Positions 33,942 to 42,687 of a stretch of DNA of 64,000 nucleotides are shown here, one piece after another (the first letter of the stretch is position 1; the number at the start of each line of letters is the position of its first letter). Source of the DNA: an uncultured Eubacteriales bacterium. Its GTDB lineage: Bacteria > Bacillota > Clostridia > Oscillospirales > Oscillospiraceae. The notes under the pieces were generated by a model. That model ran no database searches and was not told the origin of the DNA. It saw only the letters and a list, made by a program, of their open reading frames with translations. A program made the position numbers and the translations under genes. The DNA lies in NCBI GenBank assembly GCA_900319635.1, contig ONPF01000004.1:16732-80731 (forward strand). Reading direction: 5' to 3'.

Positions 33942-34246
33942 TCGAGAGAGTTGATTTCGCCCGGGCGAAAGCCATCCTGGACGCGGAGCCGGAGGCCGTT
34001 CTGCTGGATGTGCGGGAGGAGGCGGAGTATATCACCGGCCACGCGGTGAACGCGGTGCTCCTGCCCGTGGACGAGCTCACGGACGAAGCGGCGCTGGACG
34101 CGATCCCGGAGCTTTCCACCCCGGTGCTGGTCTACTGCCGCTCCGGTTATCGCAGCAATGTGGCCGCCCACAAGCTGGAGGACTACGGCTATGAGCGCAT
34201 CTACGATATCGGCAGCCTGATCGGCTGGCCCTACGGGCTGGAATGA
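33938..34246 (+). CDS. Rhodanese-like protein
   Basis: A 102-residue single rhodanese domain: AVLLDVREEAEYITGHAVNA, and the active-site loop YCRSGYRSNVAA with the catalytic Cys. Such proteins transfer sulfane sulfur or reduce disulfides. Translation is coupled to the methionine sulfoxide reductase by a 4-nt overlap, so a role in thiol or sulfur repair is plausible. Length matches minimal rhodaneses. Confidence 0.88.
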   Translation: MIERVDFARAKAILDAEPEAVLLDVREEAEYITGHAVNAVLLPVDELTDEAALDAIPELSTPVLVYCRSGYRSNVAAHKLEDYGYERIYDIGSLIGWPYGLE

Positions 34247-34278
34247 GCCGCTTTTCCCGGAAAAACTCCAAATTTCTG

Positions 34279-34306
34279 TTGCAATTTTCAAAAAACGCGG
34301 TATAGT
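34279..34306 (+). promoter_or_regulatory. Promoter of the YegP-like gene
   Basis: TTGCAA (34279-34284), 16 nt, TATAGT (34301-34306); leader about 40 nt ending in AGGAGGG. Confidence 0.6.
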
Positions 34307-34352
34307 AAAATCATGCAAGGTCGAAACAAACAAGCTAACAGGAGGGAAAACT

Positions 34353-34760
34353 ATGGGTAAATTTGTATGGAAAACCACCAAGGCCGGCTTCCGCTTCAAC
34401 CTGCTGGCCACCAACGGACAGGTCATCGCCACCAGCGAGACCTATTCCTCTGAGGCTGCCTGCCTCGCCGGCATCGAGAGCGTGCGCAGCAGCTGCTTGG
34501 GCGGCATCGAGAACCAGACCGTGGAGAATTTCGAGACGCTCACCCACCCCAAGTTCGAGGTCTACACCGACAAGGCCGGCGAGTTCCGTTTCCGCCTGAA
34601 GGCGCGCAATGGCCAGATCGTCGCCGTCAGCGAGGGCTACAAGAAGCTGGAGAGCTGCCTCAACGGCGTGGACAGCGTGAAGAGAAACGCCCCCGAGGCC
34701 CCTGTCGTGCAGGAGGAGCCCGTCAAGCACGATCTCCCCGAGACGCCGGAGCTGCAGTAA
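34353..34760 (+). CDS. YegP family (DUF1508) protein, two repeats
   Basis: A 135-residue protein with two copies of the DUF1508 unit: GFRFNLLATNGQVIATSETY at about 10-29 and EFRFRLKARNGQIVAVSEGY at about 73-92. Each is followed by a Cys-containing helix (ACLAGIESV, SCLNGVDSV). The family is small, cytoplasmic and of unknown function; the E. coli member is stress-associated. It has its own promoter and a strong terminator at 34775. A Pro/Glu-rich tail of about 20 residues ends it. Confidence 0.88.
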   Translation: MGKFVWKTTKAGFRFNLLATNGQVIATSETYSSEAACLAGIESVRSSCLGGIENQTVENFETLTHPKFEVYTDKAGEFRFRLKARNGQIVAVSEGYKKLESCLNGVDSVKRNAPEAPVVQEEPVKHDLPETPELQ

Positions 34761-34774
34761 GCCAAATGACAGAA

Positions 34775-34817
34775 GATACCCCGTACCTTTTTGCGGTACG
34801 GGGTATCGTTCTTTTTT
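34775..34817 (+). terminator. Intrinsic terminator of the YegP-like gene
   Basis: A perfect 13-bp stem (34775-34787 with 34795-34807) then GTTCTTTTTT. Confidence 0.92.
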
Positions 34818-34845
34818 GTGGTTCTTTCCGGACTGTTTTTGAAAA

Positions 34846-34868
34846 GGCGCACATCGGTTTCGATGTGC
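34846..34868 (-). terminator. Hairpin ending the DUF1295 operon
   Basis: GCACATCG and CGATGTGC (34849-34856 with 34861-34868) around GTTT; on the minus strand it is followed by GCCTTTTC. Modest terminator 12 nt beyond the stop. Confidence 0.55.
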
Positions 34869-34879
34869 TTATTTTCGCA

Positions 34880-35731
34880 TCAGGCCACCAGCCACTTGTA
34901 CTTCTCCACGCTGTAGAGCGGAACGAAGGGCAGCAGGATGGGCACGGTCTTGACGAACTTCTGGTACTCGGGATCCTTGCCGTAGCGCTTGTTCTGGCGG
35001 ACCTCCAGACGGCGGGCGCCGGAGAACATGACGAAGATGATGCCGCAGTAGCCGACAGCGCAGAGGACCCACTGCCACCAGCTGGTAACGCCGCCGATGC
35101 CGGAGAGCAGCACGCCGGTCCAGAAGATCATCTCGCCCAGGTAGTTGGGGCAGCGGACGATGCGGAAGAGGCCGGTGTCCACCCAGCGCTTGGGATTGAC
35201 CTTCTTGGCCTTGTTCTTCTGGATGTCGGCCGCGGACTCCAGGGTGATGCCGGAGACCATGATCACGGCGCCCACGAAGACCATCACGTTGTCCGTAACT
35301 CCGGCAGGGGCGTTCCACATGCGGAAGAACACCGGGGAGACCTGGGTGGCGTAGAGCAGGGCGCAGGTGATCCAGATAGCCAGCTTCACGCCCATGGGGA
35401 CCTTGCTGCCGTCCTTGATTTCGCCCACCATGTTTTTCTTGTAGGAGCTGCTCTTCAGCTCGCGATAGGCCAGATAGCCGCCCAGCCGGCATCCGTAGAG
35501 GAAGAAGATCACACAGCAGATGACGGTGCCGAGCGTCAGAGTCTTGTGGAACAGGATCAGCATCAGGACGCCGGCGGCGGCAATGGAGAAGCCGTAGCCC
35601 AGGGAGATGAACCAGACGTAGTTTTTAAAGCCGATGGAGCTTACCACCATAGCCAGGGCAAAAAGCAGGAAGAAAAACCAACCGGGATATGCAAAAGCAG
35701 ATGCAGCAACCTCAGTAACTTCAGGTGTCAT
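34880..35731 (-). CDS. DUF1295 / steroid 5-alpha-reductase-like membrane protein
   Basis: A 283-residue protein with about seven membrane helices. The C-terminal half has the DUF1295/isoprenylcysteine methyltransferase-like pattern DTGLFRIVRCPNYLGEMIFWTG, then EVRQNKRYGKDPEYQKFVKTVP. This family groups with steroid 5-alpha-reductases and ICMT-like methyltransferases and acts on lipidic substrates using NADPH or SAM. The exact chemistry is not deducible. It is the last gene of a four-gene minus-strand unit with a flavoprotein and two other membrane proteins. That context makes a reductase acting on an isoprenoid or steroid-like molecule attractive, but this is inference. Confidence 0.72.
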   Translation of the reverse strand: MTPEVTEVAASAFAYPGWFFFLLFALAMVVSSIGFKNYVWFISLGYGFSIAAAGVLMLILFHKTLTLGTVICCVIFFLYGCRLGGYLAYRELKSSSYKKNMVGEIKDGSKVPMGVKLAIWITCALLYATQVSPVFFRMWNAPAGVTDNVMVFVGAVIMVSGITLESAADIQKNKAKKVNPKRWVDTGLFRIVRCPNYLGEMIFWTGVLLSGIGGVTSWWQWVLCAVGYCGIIFVMFSGARRLEVRQNKRYGKDPEYQKFVKTVPILLPFVPLYSVEKYKWLVA

Positions 35732-35772
35732 AACACTTAGCCTTCTTTCCTTTTTTCTATTCGTATGCTTGC

Positions 35773-36399
35773 TTACAGTTTATATTCCCGCAGGCCGGCC
35801 TTGTGCAGGCCCAGAGTGCCGCCCAGCAGCAGAAGCATGCCCAGGGTGTTGACGCCCTGCTCCAGCCAGTTGGCGGCGGCGCTGTTGTCGCCCCGGGAGG
35901 ACAGGTATCCCATCCCCATATAGGTGACAAAGCAGAGGATGAACACGGGGATCAGCGCCTTTTTCTTCAACTTCCCTGCCAGCACGGCGAGACAGGCGCA
36001 GACAGCGCCGTGGCCCAGCACCATCATGGCCACGAAGACCATGCTGCCGCTGAACAGGGGTGGCGCGGCCAGGGCCAGCGCGGTGTTTTTCCGACCGACG
36101 AACGTCAGGACGATCCCCAGGCCCGCCAGCAGGAAGCCCAGCGAGCTCATGGGCAGAAACAGGGTGTTGAGCACCTGGAAATCGCAGATCCCGGCGGCAT
36201 ACAGGGTCTTCCACAGGGCCTTGAGAAAGCCCGCCGTGAAGACGTTGATGGTGCCGGCGGCAAAGCAGGCGAAGGCGTACTTGGGCATCTTGTTGTAAAG
36301 ATCCCGCTGCAGCAGCACCAGGCTGATCAGATACAGGATCACCGGCACAAAGTCCACAAGGCCCATCAGCACTGTGAATTCATAGATCTCCTGTTCCAT
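35773..36399 (-). CDS. Uncharacterised polytopic membrane protein
   Basis: A 208-residue protein with about six or seven hydrophobic helices, first at about 8-28, and short loops. No catalytic motif is evident. It starts 10 nt before the flavoprotein gene ends in operon order (36410 to 36399) and lies upstream of the DUF1295 gene. I do not recognise the family. It may be a partner subunit in the same membrane process. Confidence 0.7.
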   Translation of the reverse strand: MEQEIYEFTVLMGLVDFVPVILYLISLVLLQRDLYNKMPKYAFACFAAGTINVFTAGFLKALWKTLYAAGICDFQVLNTLFLPMSSLGFLLAGLGIVLTFVGRKNTALALAAPPLFSGSMVFVAMMVLGHGAVCACLAVLAGKLKKKALIPVFILCFVTYMGMGYLSSRGDNSAAANWLEQGVNTLGMLLLLGGTLGLHKAGLREYKL

Positions 36400-36409
36400 C
36401 GCGCCCTCC

Positions 36410-37348
36410 TCAGCCCTTGCCCTTCTCCTTGGCGCGCTTGTCGTTGATGATCTGCATCTCCTTGGCGGTGATCTCGGTGACGCCGTGCTCCTTGGCCCAC
36501 TTGACGCAGCCCTTGAGCACCGTGGGCAGGAAGATGCGCGGCACGTTCAGGATCATCTCCAGCGCGTCGTCGGTGAAGTGGACGTTAGGGTCGGTGCGGT
36601 CGGCGGCGTAGCGGACGGAGGAGAGAGTGGCGTTGCGGATGGGCAGCAGCTCCGGCACCAGACGCGGGGTCTTGGCGAACCAGAAGTTCTTGCTGTCCCG
36701 ATAGCCGTGGCAGATCAGCACATTGGGCCAGTTGCGTCCCTTCACGCCGTCGATGATGTTCTGGTGATACTTGGGCTTCATCAGCATCTTGTCGATGCGC
36801 AGGATGAAGTGGGCGCCGTACTGGGTGGTGATGCCGTTGAAGTTTTTATAGGGGGGCGGATAGCAGCCGTCCACCAGCTTTCTCCCGATGTCCTCGTCGG
36901 CGTTCTCCAGGTCGCTCATCCAGGTGCACTCCATGACCTGGTAGGCCTCCGCCACCACCTTGGGCCGCGGGGTGGAGGGATCCTCCGCGATGCAGAGGCC
37001 ATCCTCCAGCGTAAAGCCGAAGTCCTTCATCTTCTCCGCCGGGGTGTCGCCGGGCCAGCCCTGTGCCACGATCTTCTTGTGGAAGCCCCTGCCCTCGGGC
37101 ATAAAGTTGATGGCGCAGGTCTTGCGCCCGGCCAGCAGATGCTGGGCGGTGTTGGAGGAGTTGCGGGCCTCCAGCACCATGGCATAGTAGCCCTTGCCGG
37201 CGATGTAGTAGGGGAAGCACAGGGAGTAGGAGCCGACGGACGTGCTGCCGTCCTCCGCCAGGGTGGAGATCATAACGGTGGGCATGGGGAAATAGGAGCT
37301 GGTCTGGTAAAAATTGTCTACGATGCGAAGGTCCTTGAAGCTGCTCAT
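36410..37348 (-). CDS. Flavin reductase-like FMN-binding protein with a PCP_red-like C-terminal domain
   Basis: A 312-residue soluble protein. The N-terminal part has the FMN split-barrel pattern (TVMISTLAEDGSTSVGSYSL, ARNSSNTAQHLLAGRKTCAINFMP). The C-terminal 55 residues (TDDALEMILNVPRIFLPTVL...) resemble the small helical PCP_red domain seen at the end of protochlorophyllide-reductase-type proteins. I chose ATG 37348, which has GAGAGG 8 nt upstream; the frame continues 10 codons further without a site. It probably supplies reduced flavin or acts directly in a reduction with the membrane partners on either side. Confidence 0.75.
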   Translation of the reverse strand: MSSFKDLRIVDNFYQTSSYFPMPTVMISTLAEDGSTSVGSYSLCFPYYIAGKGYYAMVLEARNSSNTAQHLLAGRKTCAINFMPEGRGFHKKIVAQGWPGDTPAEKMKDFGFTLEDGLCIAEDPSTPRPKVVAEAYQVMECTWMSDLENADEDIGRKLVDGCYPPPYKNFNGITTQYGAHFILRIDKMLMKPKYHQNIIDGVKGRNWPNVLICHGYRDSKNFWFAKTPRLVPELLPIRNATLSSVRYAADRTDPNVHFTDDALEMILNVPRIFLPTVLKGCVKWAKEHGVTEITAKEMQIINDKRAKEKGKG

Positions 37349-37388
37349 GAAATTACCTCTCTTTCCGTATATTCGCAAGTTTTTTTGC

Positions 37389-38072
37389 TCATTCCGATTT
37401 CTTTGCCTTCCTGCGGGCGTAGAGCAGGAAGAACAGCGCCAGGAACACTTCCCCGACCATGGTGATGAGGAAGTTCAGATCCAGGTTTCCCGTGGCGGGA
37501 GCCAGGGCGGCGAAGACGAACATCAGAAAGCCCGCCAGCAGGAGCAGCGGCGTTTTCTGCTTGATCCAGACGACGATCCCCGCCAGGATCACGGGGAGGA
37601 TGGTGCCGAAGGCCAGCAGCATGCTCACGCCGGTGGCCCAGCCGGGGGTGGCTTCCTTGTCGGAGGCCAGGCGCAGGATGCCCGCCGTCCGCTCCGGGAC
37701 CATGACGGTGGCAAAGCCCTCCGCGATCCCCAGGGCGATCACCACGCCGGTCAGCGCCCAGACGGCCAGCTTCCAGGGCTTTTTGAAGTCCAGCGCATAG
37801 GCGCAGATGGGAAACAGCAGGGGGATCAGCGCCCCGTGGAACACATAGCGGAAGCGGCTGAGGAAGCGGAGCGCGGCGCCCTCTCCCAGCGCGGAGCCCA
37901 GCGCCTGGATCAGCGCGTCGTAGCAAAGGCCGAAGCTCAGCAGGGCCAGCAGCAAATACAGCGGCTGACGGGACTTGCGATAGCCCAGCAGCGCCAGCAC
38001 CAGGATCAGCGCGTGGAAGACTGTGATGGCCCAGACCCAGATCGGTCCGGTGTTCAGAAGAAATTGTCTCAT
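37389..38072 (-). CDS. Uncharacterised seven-helix membrane protein
   Basis: A 227-residue protein with about seven helices, a basic inside loop (LLGYRKSRQPLY), and a charged C-terminus (ARRKAKKSE). No known motif was recognised. It is the first gene of the unit that runs from the promoter at 38125-38154 down to the DUF1295 gene. GGAAGGG lies 6 nt before the ATG. Confidence 0.7.
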   Translation of the reverse strand: MRQFLLNTGPIWVWAITVFHALILVLALLGYRKSRQPLYLLLALLSFGLCYDALIQALGSALGEGAALRFLSRFRYVFHGALIPLLFPICAYALDFKKPWKLAVWALTGVVIALGIAEGFATVMVPERTAGILRLASDKEATPGWATGVSMLLAFGTILPVILAGIVVWIKQKTPLLLLAGFLMFVFAALAPATGNLDLNFLITMVGEVFLALFFLLYARRKAKKSE

Positions 38073-38124
38073 GTCGATCCCTTCCTCTCTACCTCCTGCG
38101 GTTTTGTGTAATTCTTACAATGGA

Positions 38125-38154
38125 AGTATACGCCTAATTCGGAAAGCTTGTCAA
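38125..38154 (-). promoter_or_regulatory. Promoter of the four-gene DUF1295 operon
   Basis: On the minus strand TTGACA (38154-38149), 18 nt, TATACT (38130-38125). No other promoter or terminator is obvious before 34880. Confidence 0.75.
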
Positions 38155-38164
38155 CAATGGATAA

Positions 38165-38197
38165 TAAAAACGCAGAGGTGTTCCCTCTGCGTTTTAC
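38165..38197 (-). terminator. Intrinsic terminator of the metallophosphoesterase operon
   Basis: AAAACGCAGAGG (38167-38178) pairs with CCTCTGCGTTTT (38184-38195); on the minus strand a TTTTTATTATT tract follows. Confidence 0.85.
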
Positions 38198-38207
38198 TGT
38201 GTCGGGT

Positions 38208-39302
38208 TCAGCCGGCGTTTGCAATGTCGATGACCACAAACTCCGAGAAGCAGCCGGTTTTGAAGGGGATCGCCCAGCCGGAAATGCCGGAGCTTACGAT
38301 GAAGCAGGTGTTGCCCCGCCGCTCCATCCCATAGCGCTGGTCATTGTAATGCATCAGCCGATCCACGATCCAGGCGGGGAAGATGTGTCCCCCGTGGGTG
38401 TGGCCGGAGAGCACCAGATCCACCTCCGCCGCGGCCTGGGCGTCATAGTCGTTGGGCTGGTGGTCGAGAACGATCAGATAGCGGGAGCGATCCAGATCCT
38501 CCGTCAGCTCCGCCATGTCCGCCCGGCCGCGCATGGAGCGATCCCGCCGACCGATGAGGGTATAGCTCTCCCCCAGGGGCAGGCTCTCGTCCGCCAGGAT
38601 GGTGACGCCGTTTTCCTCCAGCGCGTCCCGCAGCTCCTGACCGGTGAAGTCCCGGTACCGATAATAGCCCTCGTCGTGATTGCCGTAGACATAGAAGACG
38701 CCGTAAGTGGTCTCCAGCCCGCCCAGAGCACGGCATGCCTCCACCATGTCCGCTTTCAGCGTGTCATCATCCACAAAGTCCCCCACCACGACCACGATAT
38801 CCGGGTCTGTGGCCTGTACCCGCTCCATTTCGCGGGCAAAGCCCTCCCCGTCCAGGGTGATGCCCAGGTGGGCGTCGGAAATGAGGACGATGCGCAGCTC
38901 CTCCGAGACGGGCTTGGCGCTCTCCACGGTATAGTGGGTCTCCGTCACATGATGGGCATTATACCAGCCGATACTCAGATAAACCGCGGCCAGCAGGATG
39001 GCAAGCGTTCCCCGCAGCCAATAGGGGATCTCCTTTTTGCTGAGCTTTTTGAACAGCCAGGCCAGCAGGGCGCAGAGCAGGAAGGCTGCCGCCACATGGA
39101 GGATCACCACCATCAGGGCGAAGACATTGATGAGCCCGAAGAGCCCCAGGGCCAGCACCGGCAGGGCGGCAAGCAGCCAGGACAGCAGCTTCCGCTTCTC
39201 TCCCAGGCGCTGAAAGGCCGGGAAGCGGTGGACGCAGCGGATCAGATACCAGCAGCACAGGAGCGCGATGAGCATCAGCGCCCCCATGATCGCAAACCAC
39301 AT
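38208..39302 (-). CDS. Membrane-anchored metallophosphoesterase (YkuE-like)
   Basis: A 364-residue protein: four N-terminal membrane helices (about 1-125), then a calcineurin-type phosphoesterase domain. Its metal motifs run in order: SDAHLG, VGDFVDD, YGNHDEG, and GHTHGGH. Related YkuE-type enzymes hydrolyse lipid-linked phosphoesters such as UDP-diacylglucosamine or work on lipid headgroups. The active site would face outside or lie at the membrane. GGGGAG precedes the ATG. It follows the LUD gene by 16 nt in the same operon and ends at a good terminator. Confidence 0.88.
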   Translation of the reverse strand: MWFAIMGALMLIALLCCWYLIRCVHRFPAFQRLGEKRKLLSWLLAALPVLALGLFGLINVFALMVVILHVAAAFLLCALLAWLFKKLSKKEIPYWLRGTLAILLAAVYLSIGWYNAHHVTETHYTVESAKPVSEELRIVLISDAHLGITLDGEGFAREMERVQATDPDIVVVVGDFVDDDTLKADMVEACRALGGLETTYGVFYVYGNHDEGYYRYRDFTGQELRDALEENGVTILADESLPLGESYTLIGRRDRSMRGRADMAELTEDLDRSRYLIVLDHQPNDYDAQAAAEVDLVLSGHTHGGHIFPAWIVDRLMHYNDQRYGMERRGNTCFIVSSGISGWAIPFKTGCFSEFVVIDIANAG

Positions 39303-39318
39303 GGAACCGTCTCCCCGC

Positions 39319-39948
39319 TCAGAAGCCCAGGCTGTCGTTCACCAGGATCACGTGGATGCGGCCCGTGTGGCGGGAGAAGCGGGTGATCAGGAACTGGCAG
39401 CAGATGGTGTCGGGGGACTTGCAGTTCATACAGGAGCCGGTCTTGGCGCAGGGGGTGGAGAGTCCGAAGCGCTGGGCGTTGGTGGGCGCGGCCACATTGC
39501 GCGCCCGCTTCATGGCGCCGTCCACATCGTCGCAGACCTTGTTCATTCCCACGATCAGGATGACCTTTTTCGGCCCCTGGGCGATGGCGGAGACCCGGTT
39601 TGCGTTGCCGTCGATGTTCACCAGCACGCCGTCCTCGGTGATGGCGTTGGCGCTGGCCAGGAACACGTCCGCGTCATAGGCCAGCAGCATGGCCGCCCGC
39701 TTGTCCTCGTAGGCGTCCCGGTCGATGAACTTGTAGTTGCCCTGCTTCAGCGCGTCCACCAGACCGATCTCGTGAACGCTGACGCCGCCGCCCATGGTGG
39801 CGGTGCTGCCCTCCGGGATCAGCTCCAGCGCCAGCCGGAGCGCCTCCTCCCGGCTCTCGGCGTAGTAGCCGGACATGTTGCGGGACTGGAGCCCTTTGAT
39901 GACCTTCTGCGCCAGCAGCGCGTTGCGTTTTACCATATTTGCGTTCAT
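39319..39948 (-). CDS. LUD-domain (lactate utilisation, DUF162) protein
   Basis: A 209-residue LUD-domain protein: GSTATMGGGVSVHEIGLVDAL, ASANAITEDGVLVNIDGNANRVSAIA, VGMNKVCDDVDGAMKRARN, and a C-terminal Cys cluster (CAKTGSCMNCKSPDTICC). This matches the single-domain clostridial DUF162 proteins related to LutC, whose function is not settled. ATG 39948 follows GGAGGA; a longer frame upstream lacks a site. It is first of the two-gene operon with the metallophosphoesterase. Confidence 0.85.
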   Translation of the reverse strand: MNANMVKRNALLAQKVIKGLQSRNMSGYYAESREEALRLALELIPEGSTATMGGGVSVHEIGLVDALKQGNYKFIDRDAYEDKRAAMLLAYDADVFLASANAITEDGVLVNIDGNANRVSAIAQGPKKVILIVGMNKVCDDVDGAMKRARNVAAPTNAQRFGLSTPCAKTGSCMNCKSPDTICCQFLITRFSRHTGRIHVILVNDSLGF

Positions 39949-39979
39949 AAGAAATCCTCCTTTTTGATGCTTCTTCTGG

Positions 39980-40008
39980 ATTATAGCAAAAAAAACGCCG
40001 TCAGGCAA
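39980..40008 (-). promoter_or_regulatory. Promoter of the LUD-metallophosphoesterase operon
   Basis: On the minus strand TTGCCT (40008-40003), 17 nt, TATAAT (39985-39980). Confidence 0.72.
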
Positions 40009-40099
40009 CGCATACTTTATATTACATTACATTCTGAAGCTGCGCAGAAAGGGGGATGATCCCGGCACCAAAAAAGTTTACGGATTATTAACACGATTC

Positions 40100-40140
40100 T
40101 TGCAGTAGGCATTTTTTTGTGTTACCATAAAATATGGTAA
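40100..40140 (+). promoter_or_regulatory. Promoter with overlapping palindrome before the PP2C/kinase array
   Basis: TTGCAG (40100-40105), 17 nt, TACCAT (40123-40128). A perfect palindrome TTACCATAAAATATGGTAA occupies 40122-40140 and covers the -10 box, as an operator would. The rest of the 335-nt space between the LUD and PP2C genes holds only a small hairpin (about 40166-40188) and the AGGAGGA ribosome site of the phosphatase gene. Confidence 0.5.
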
Positions 40141-40282
40141 ATTTGGGGGAATAGCACGATACGGCAGACGGCTGCTGCTTTCGGCAGCTTTGAGCGGCAG
40201 CGGCACCCCTCGCCTGATCCGAGAATAAAAGCGACTCACACCCGCGAAAGAACCGGAAACGGAATCTACAGGAGGACGGAAT

Positions 40283-42595
40283 ATGGCTTACAAACTGGAT
40301 GCTGCATGCCTGTGCAACACCGGCAGGGTGCGCAAGAATAACGAAGACAATTTCTACTTCGACGGGAAGCGCATGGAGGCGGAGAATAACGGCCTTCCGA
40401 ATCCCCTGGTCATGACGAAGAACCTCAACCAGGGCGTTTGCGTCGCCGTGTTTGACGGCATGGGCGGCGAAAACTTCGGTGAATTTGCATCCTTTGCCGC
40501 GGCGGACTGTATGCAGGCCATGATGCTTAAGCTGCAGAGCAGCCTTTCCCCCGACAGGAATGCGCTGAACAAGATGTGCCTTGCCGTCAACGACGCCGTT
40601 GTGGCCAGACAGAGGGAGCTCTGCACCGAGCGCATGGGCTCCACACTGGTGGGCTTCTATTTCAGCCACAGCAGCGTCTATGCCTACAACCTGGGCGACA
40701 GCCGGGCTTATCGGCTGCGCGGAGGTCAGATTGTGCAGCTCTCGGAGGATCATGTGGAGCGGCGCGAGGGGAAGAGCACCCGGAAGGCTCCGCTGACCCA
40801 GCATCTGGGTATCGACCCGGAGGAATATCTGATCGAGCCGTACATCGTGAAGGATCAGCTGCAGGCGGGAGATCAGTTCCTGCTCTGCAGCGACGGGCTG
40901 ACCGATATGCTGGACGACGGGGAGATCGCCGCCATCATGACCCAGGCTCCCAGTGCGGAGATCGGGGCGAAAATGCTGGTGAACACCGCGCTGGAGCACG
41001 GCGGCAGGGATAATGTGACCGTCATCCTGTGCCGGATCCAGGAGACCGGGGAGGAAGATGCCCCCGCCGCGATGGGCGCCATGCCCCTTGCAAGGCAAGC
41101 TGCCGCGCCTGCGGCTGCGCAGAATGGACTGCAGAAGCGCAAGCGCCTTGTGATCGGCGCCCTGATCGGCATGGCCGCCCTTGTGCTGCTGCTGTTGGTC
41201 TGCTTCTTCACGATCCACAGCTGGCGGCCCGCCTCCTGCGAGGAGCCGGAGACCTGCAGCATCTGCGGCAAGACCCGCGGGGAAGCGCTGGGGCACAACT
41301 GGCAGGCCGCCAGCTGCGAGACACCGGAGACCTGCAGCGTCTGCGGCCAGACCCGGGGCAGCGCGCCTGGGCACAACTGGGTGGAAGCGACCTGCACGGA
41401 GCCCAAGACCTGCCTGGTCTGCGGCGCGACCGAGGGTGTTGCGCTCGGCCACGACTGGGAGCCCGCCACCTTTACCCGTGCCGGGGTTTGCAGGAGATGC
41501 GGAGAGAGGCAGGAGCCCATCGCCTATGAGGGCGTCCCGTACACGGAGCTGCGCGTGAAGGAGGGAGCTGAGGCCGCCGCCGCAAATCCCGACATCGACT
41601 ACAGCCTGAAGAGCGAAACCGAAACGGAGCTGGAGCTGCCGAAGAACGGCGAGTTCTTCGATCTCCCGATGCTGATGGATTCCACCGGCTTTGACATCCT
41701 GCCGATCCCGGAGGAGGGGCACGGAAAGCTTGGCCGGGTGGAGCACGACGAGACGGTCCTGGTCGTGGCGAGACGCCTGATCCCCACCGGGCCGGACGGA
41801 ACGGACGAGGCGGAGCTCTATTACTTCTTTGTCACCTACAACGGCCGCGCGGGCTGGTATAAGAACGAGGCCTTCAAGGTCACCGGAGATGCCATCGGCT
41901 GCCAGGACGGCCATCACTGGGAGGACGCGACCTGCGTCGCTCCCCAGGTCTGCAGCGCCTGCGGCGCAACAAAGGGCGAGCTCGGGGAACATGTCTGGCA
42001 ACCCGCCACCTGCACGGAGCCGAAGACCTGTTCGGCCTGCGGAAAGACGGAGGGAGATGCCCTTGGCCACAAATGGATAGACGCGACCTGTGAGGATCCG
42101 GAAAAATGCGAAAGATGCGGAACAGGAAGACTCGGAGGGAAACCGGCGACCGGCCATAAATGGAAAGACGCGACCTGCACGGAGCCGGAAATCTGCGAGA
42201 ATTGCGGCAAAGAAAAGCCCGGCGGCAAAGCCCTCGGACATGAATTGGTAGCCGGAACTCCTGTCCCTCCGACCTGCACAGAGGATGGCTACACGCCATA
42301 TGCTTGCAGCAGATGCGAGTACGTTGAGAAACGCGAAATGAAAGCTAAACTTGGACATGATTATGAAAAAGGAGAGACTGTCCCGCCGACCTGTACGGAG
42401 CAGGGTTACACGCCGTACACTTGTTCCAGATGCGGTGAGGTTGATAAACGCGACATCGTTGAACGCCTGAAACACGACTGGCAGCAAAAAGTTGATGGTA
42501 TCATGAGCTGGCACTGGGAATGCTCAAGGTGTGGGGCAAAGGATTACGGCTTCGATAAGCCGCCCGCAAGCATTGTGATCATCGCGGAAAAGTAA
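40283..42595 (+). CDS. PP2C-type Ser/Thr phosphatase with CxxC-repeat and SH3-like ectodomain
   Basis: A 770-residue receptor-like phosphatase. The cytoplasmic PP2C domain (about 1-260) has KNNEDNF, VFDGMGG, RMGSTLVGFYF, NLGDSRAYRL, LLCSDGLTDMLDDGE and GGRDNVTVIL, so the metal-binding acidic residues are intact. One membrane helix follows (about 289-311). Outside are four CxxC units (pattern ATCTEPKTCSACGKTEG...GHxW), an SH3-like domain (about 415-540, ending YYFFVTYNGRAGWYKNEAF), and about seven more CxxC units. It is the first gene of the kinase array and the only phosphatase there, so it likely reverses all the kinases. Its SH3-like domain resembles that of kinase D. Confidence 0.88.
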   Translation: MAYKLDAACLCNTGRVRKNNEDNFYFDGKRMEAENNGLPNPLVMTKNLNQGVCVAVFDGMGGENFGEFASFAAADCMQAMMLKLQSSLSPDRNALNKMCLAVNDAVVARQRELCTERMGSTLVGFYFSHSSVYAYNLGDSRAYRLRGGQIVQLSEDHVERREGKSTRKAPLTQHLGIDPEEYLIEPYIVKDQLQAGDQFLLCSDGLTDMLDDGEIAAIMTQAPSAEIGAKMLVNTALEHGGRDNVTVILCRIQETGEEDAPAAMGAMPLARQAAAPAAAQNGLQKRKRLVIGALIGMAALVLLLLVCFFTIHSWRPASCEEPETCSICGKTRGEALGHNWQAASCETPETCSVCGQTRGSAPGHNWVEATCTEPKTCLVCGATEGVALGHDWEPATFTRAGVCRRCGERQEPIAYEGVPYTELRVKEGAEAAAANPDIDYSLKSETETELELPKNGEFFDLPMLMDSTGFDILPIPEEGHGKLGRVEHDETVLVVARRLIPTGPDGTDEAELYYFFVTYNGRAGWYKNEAFKVTGDAIGCQDGHHWEDATCVAPQVCSACGATKGELGEHVWQPATCTEPKTCSACGKTEGDALGHKWIDATCEDPEKCERCGTGRLGGKPATGHKWKDATCTEPEICENCGKEKPGGKALGHELVAGTPVPPTCTEDGYTPYACSRCEYVEKREMKAKLGHDYEKGETVPPTCTEQGYTPYTCSRCGEVDKRDIVERLKHDWQQKVDGIMSWHWECSRCGAKDYGFDKPPASIVIIAEK

Positions 42596-42687
42596 CAGAG
42601 AAGCCATGCTGACGCCTGCGGGAAGCGGCGCTGCATGAGACGAGTTTGTGACAGAATCCATAAGAAACGCACTCGGAGGAGACGAGC

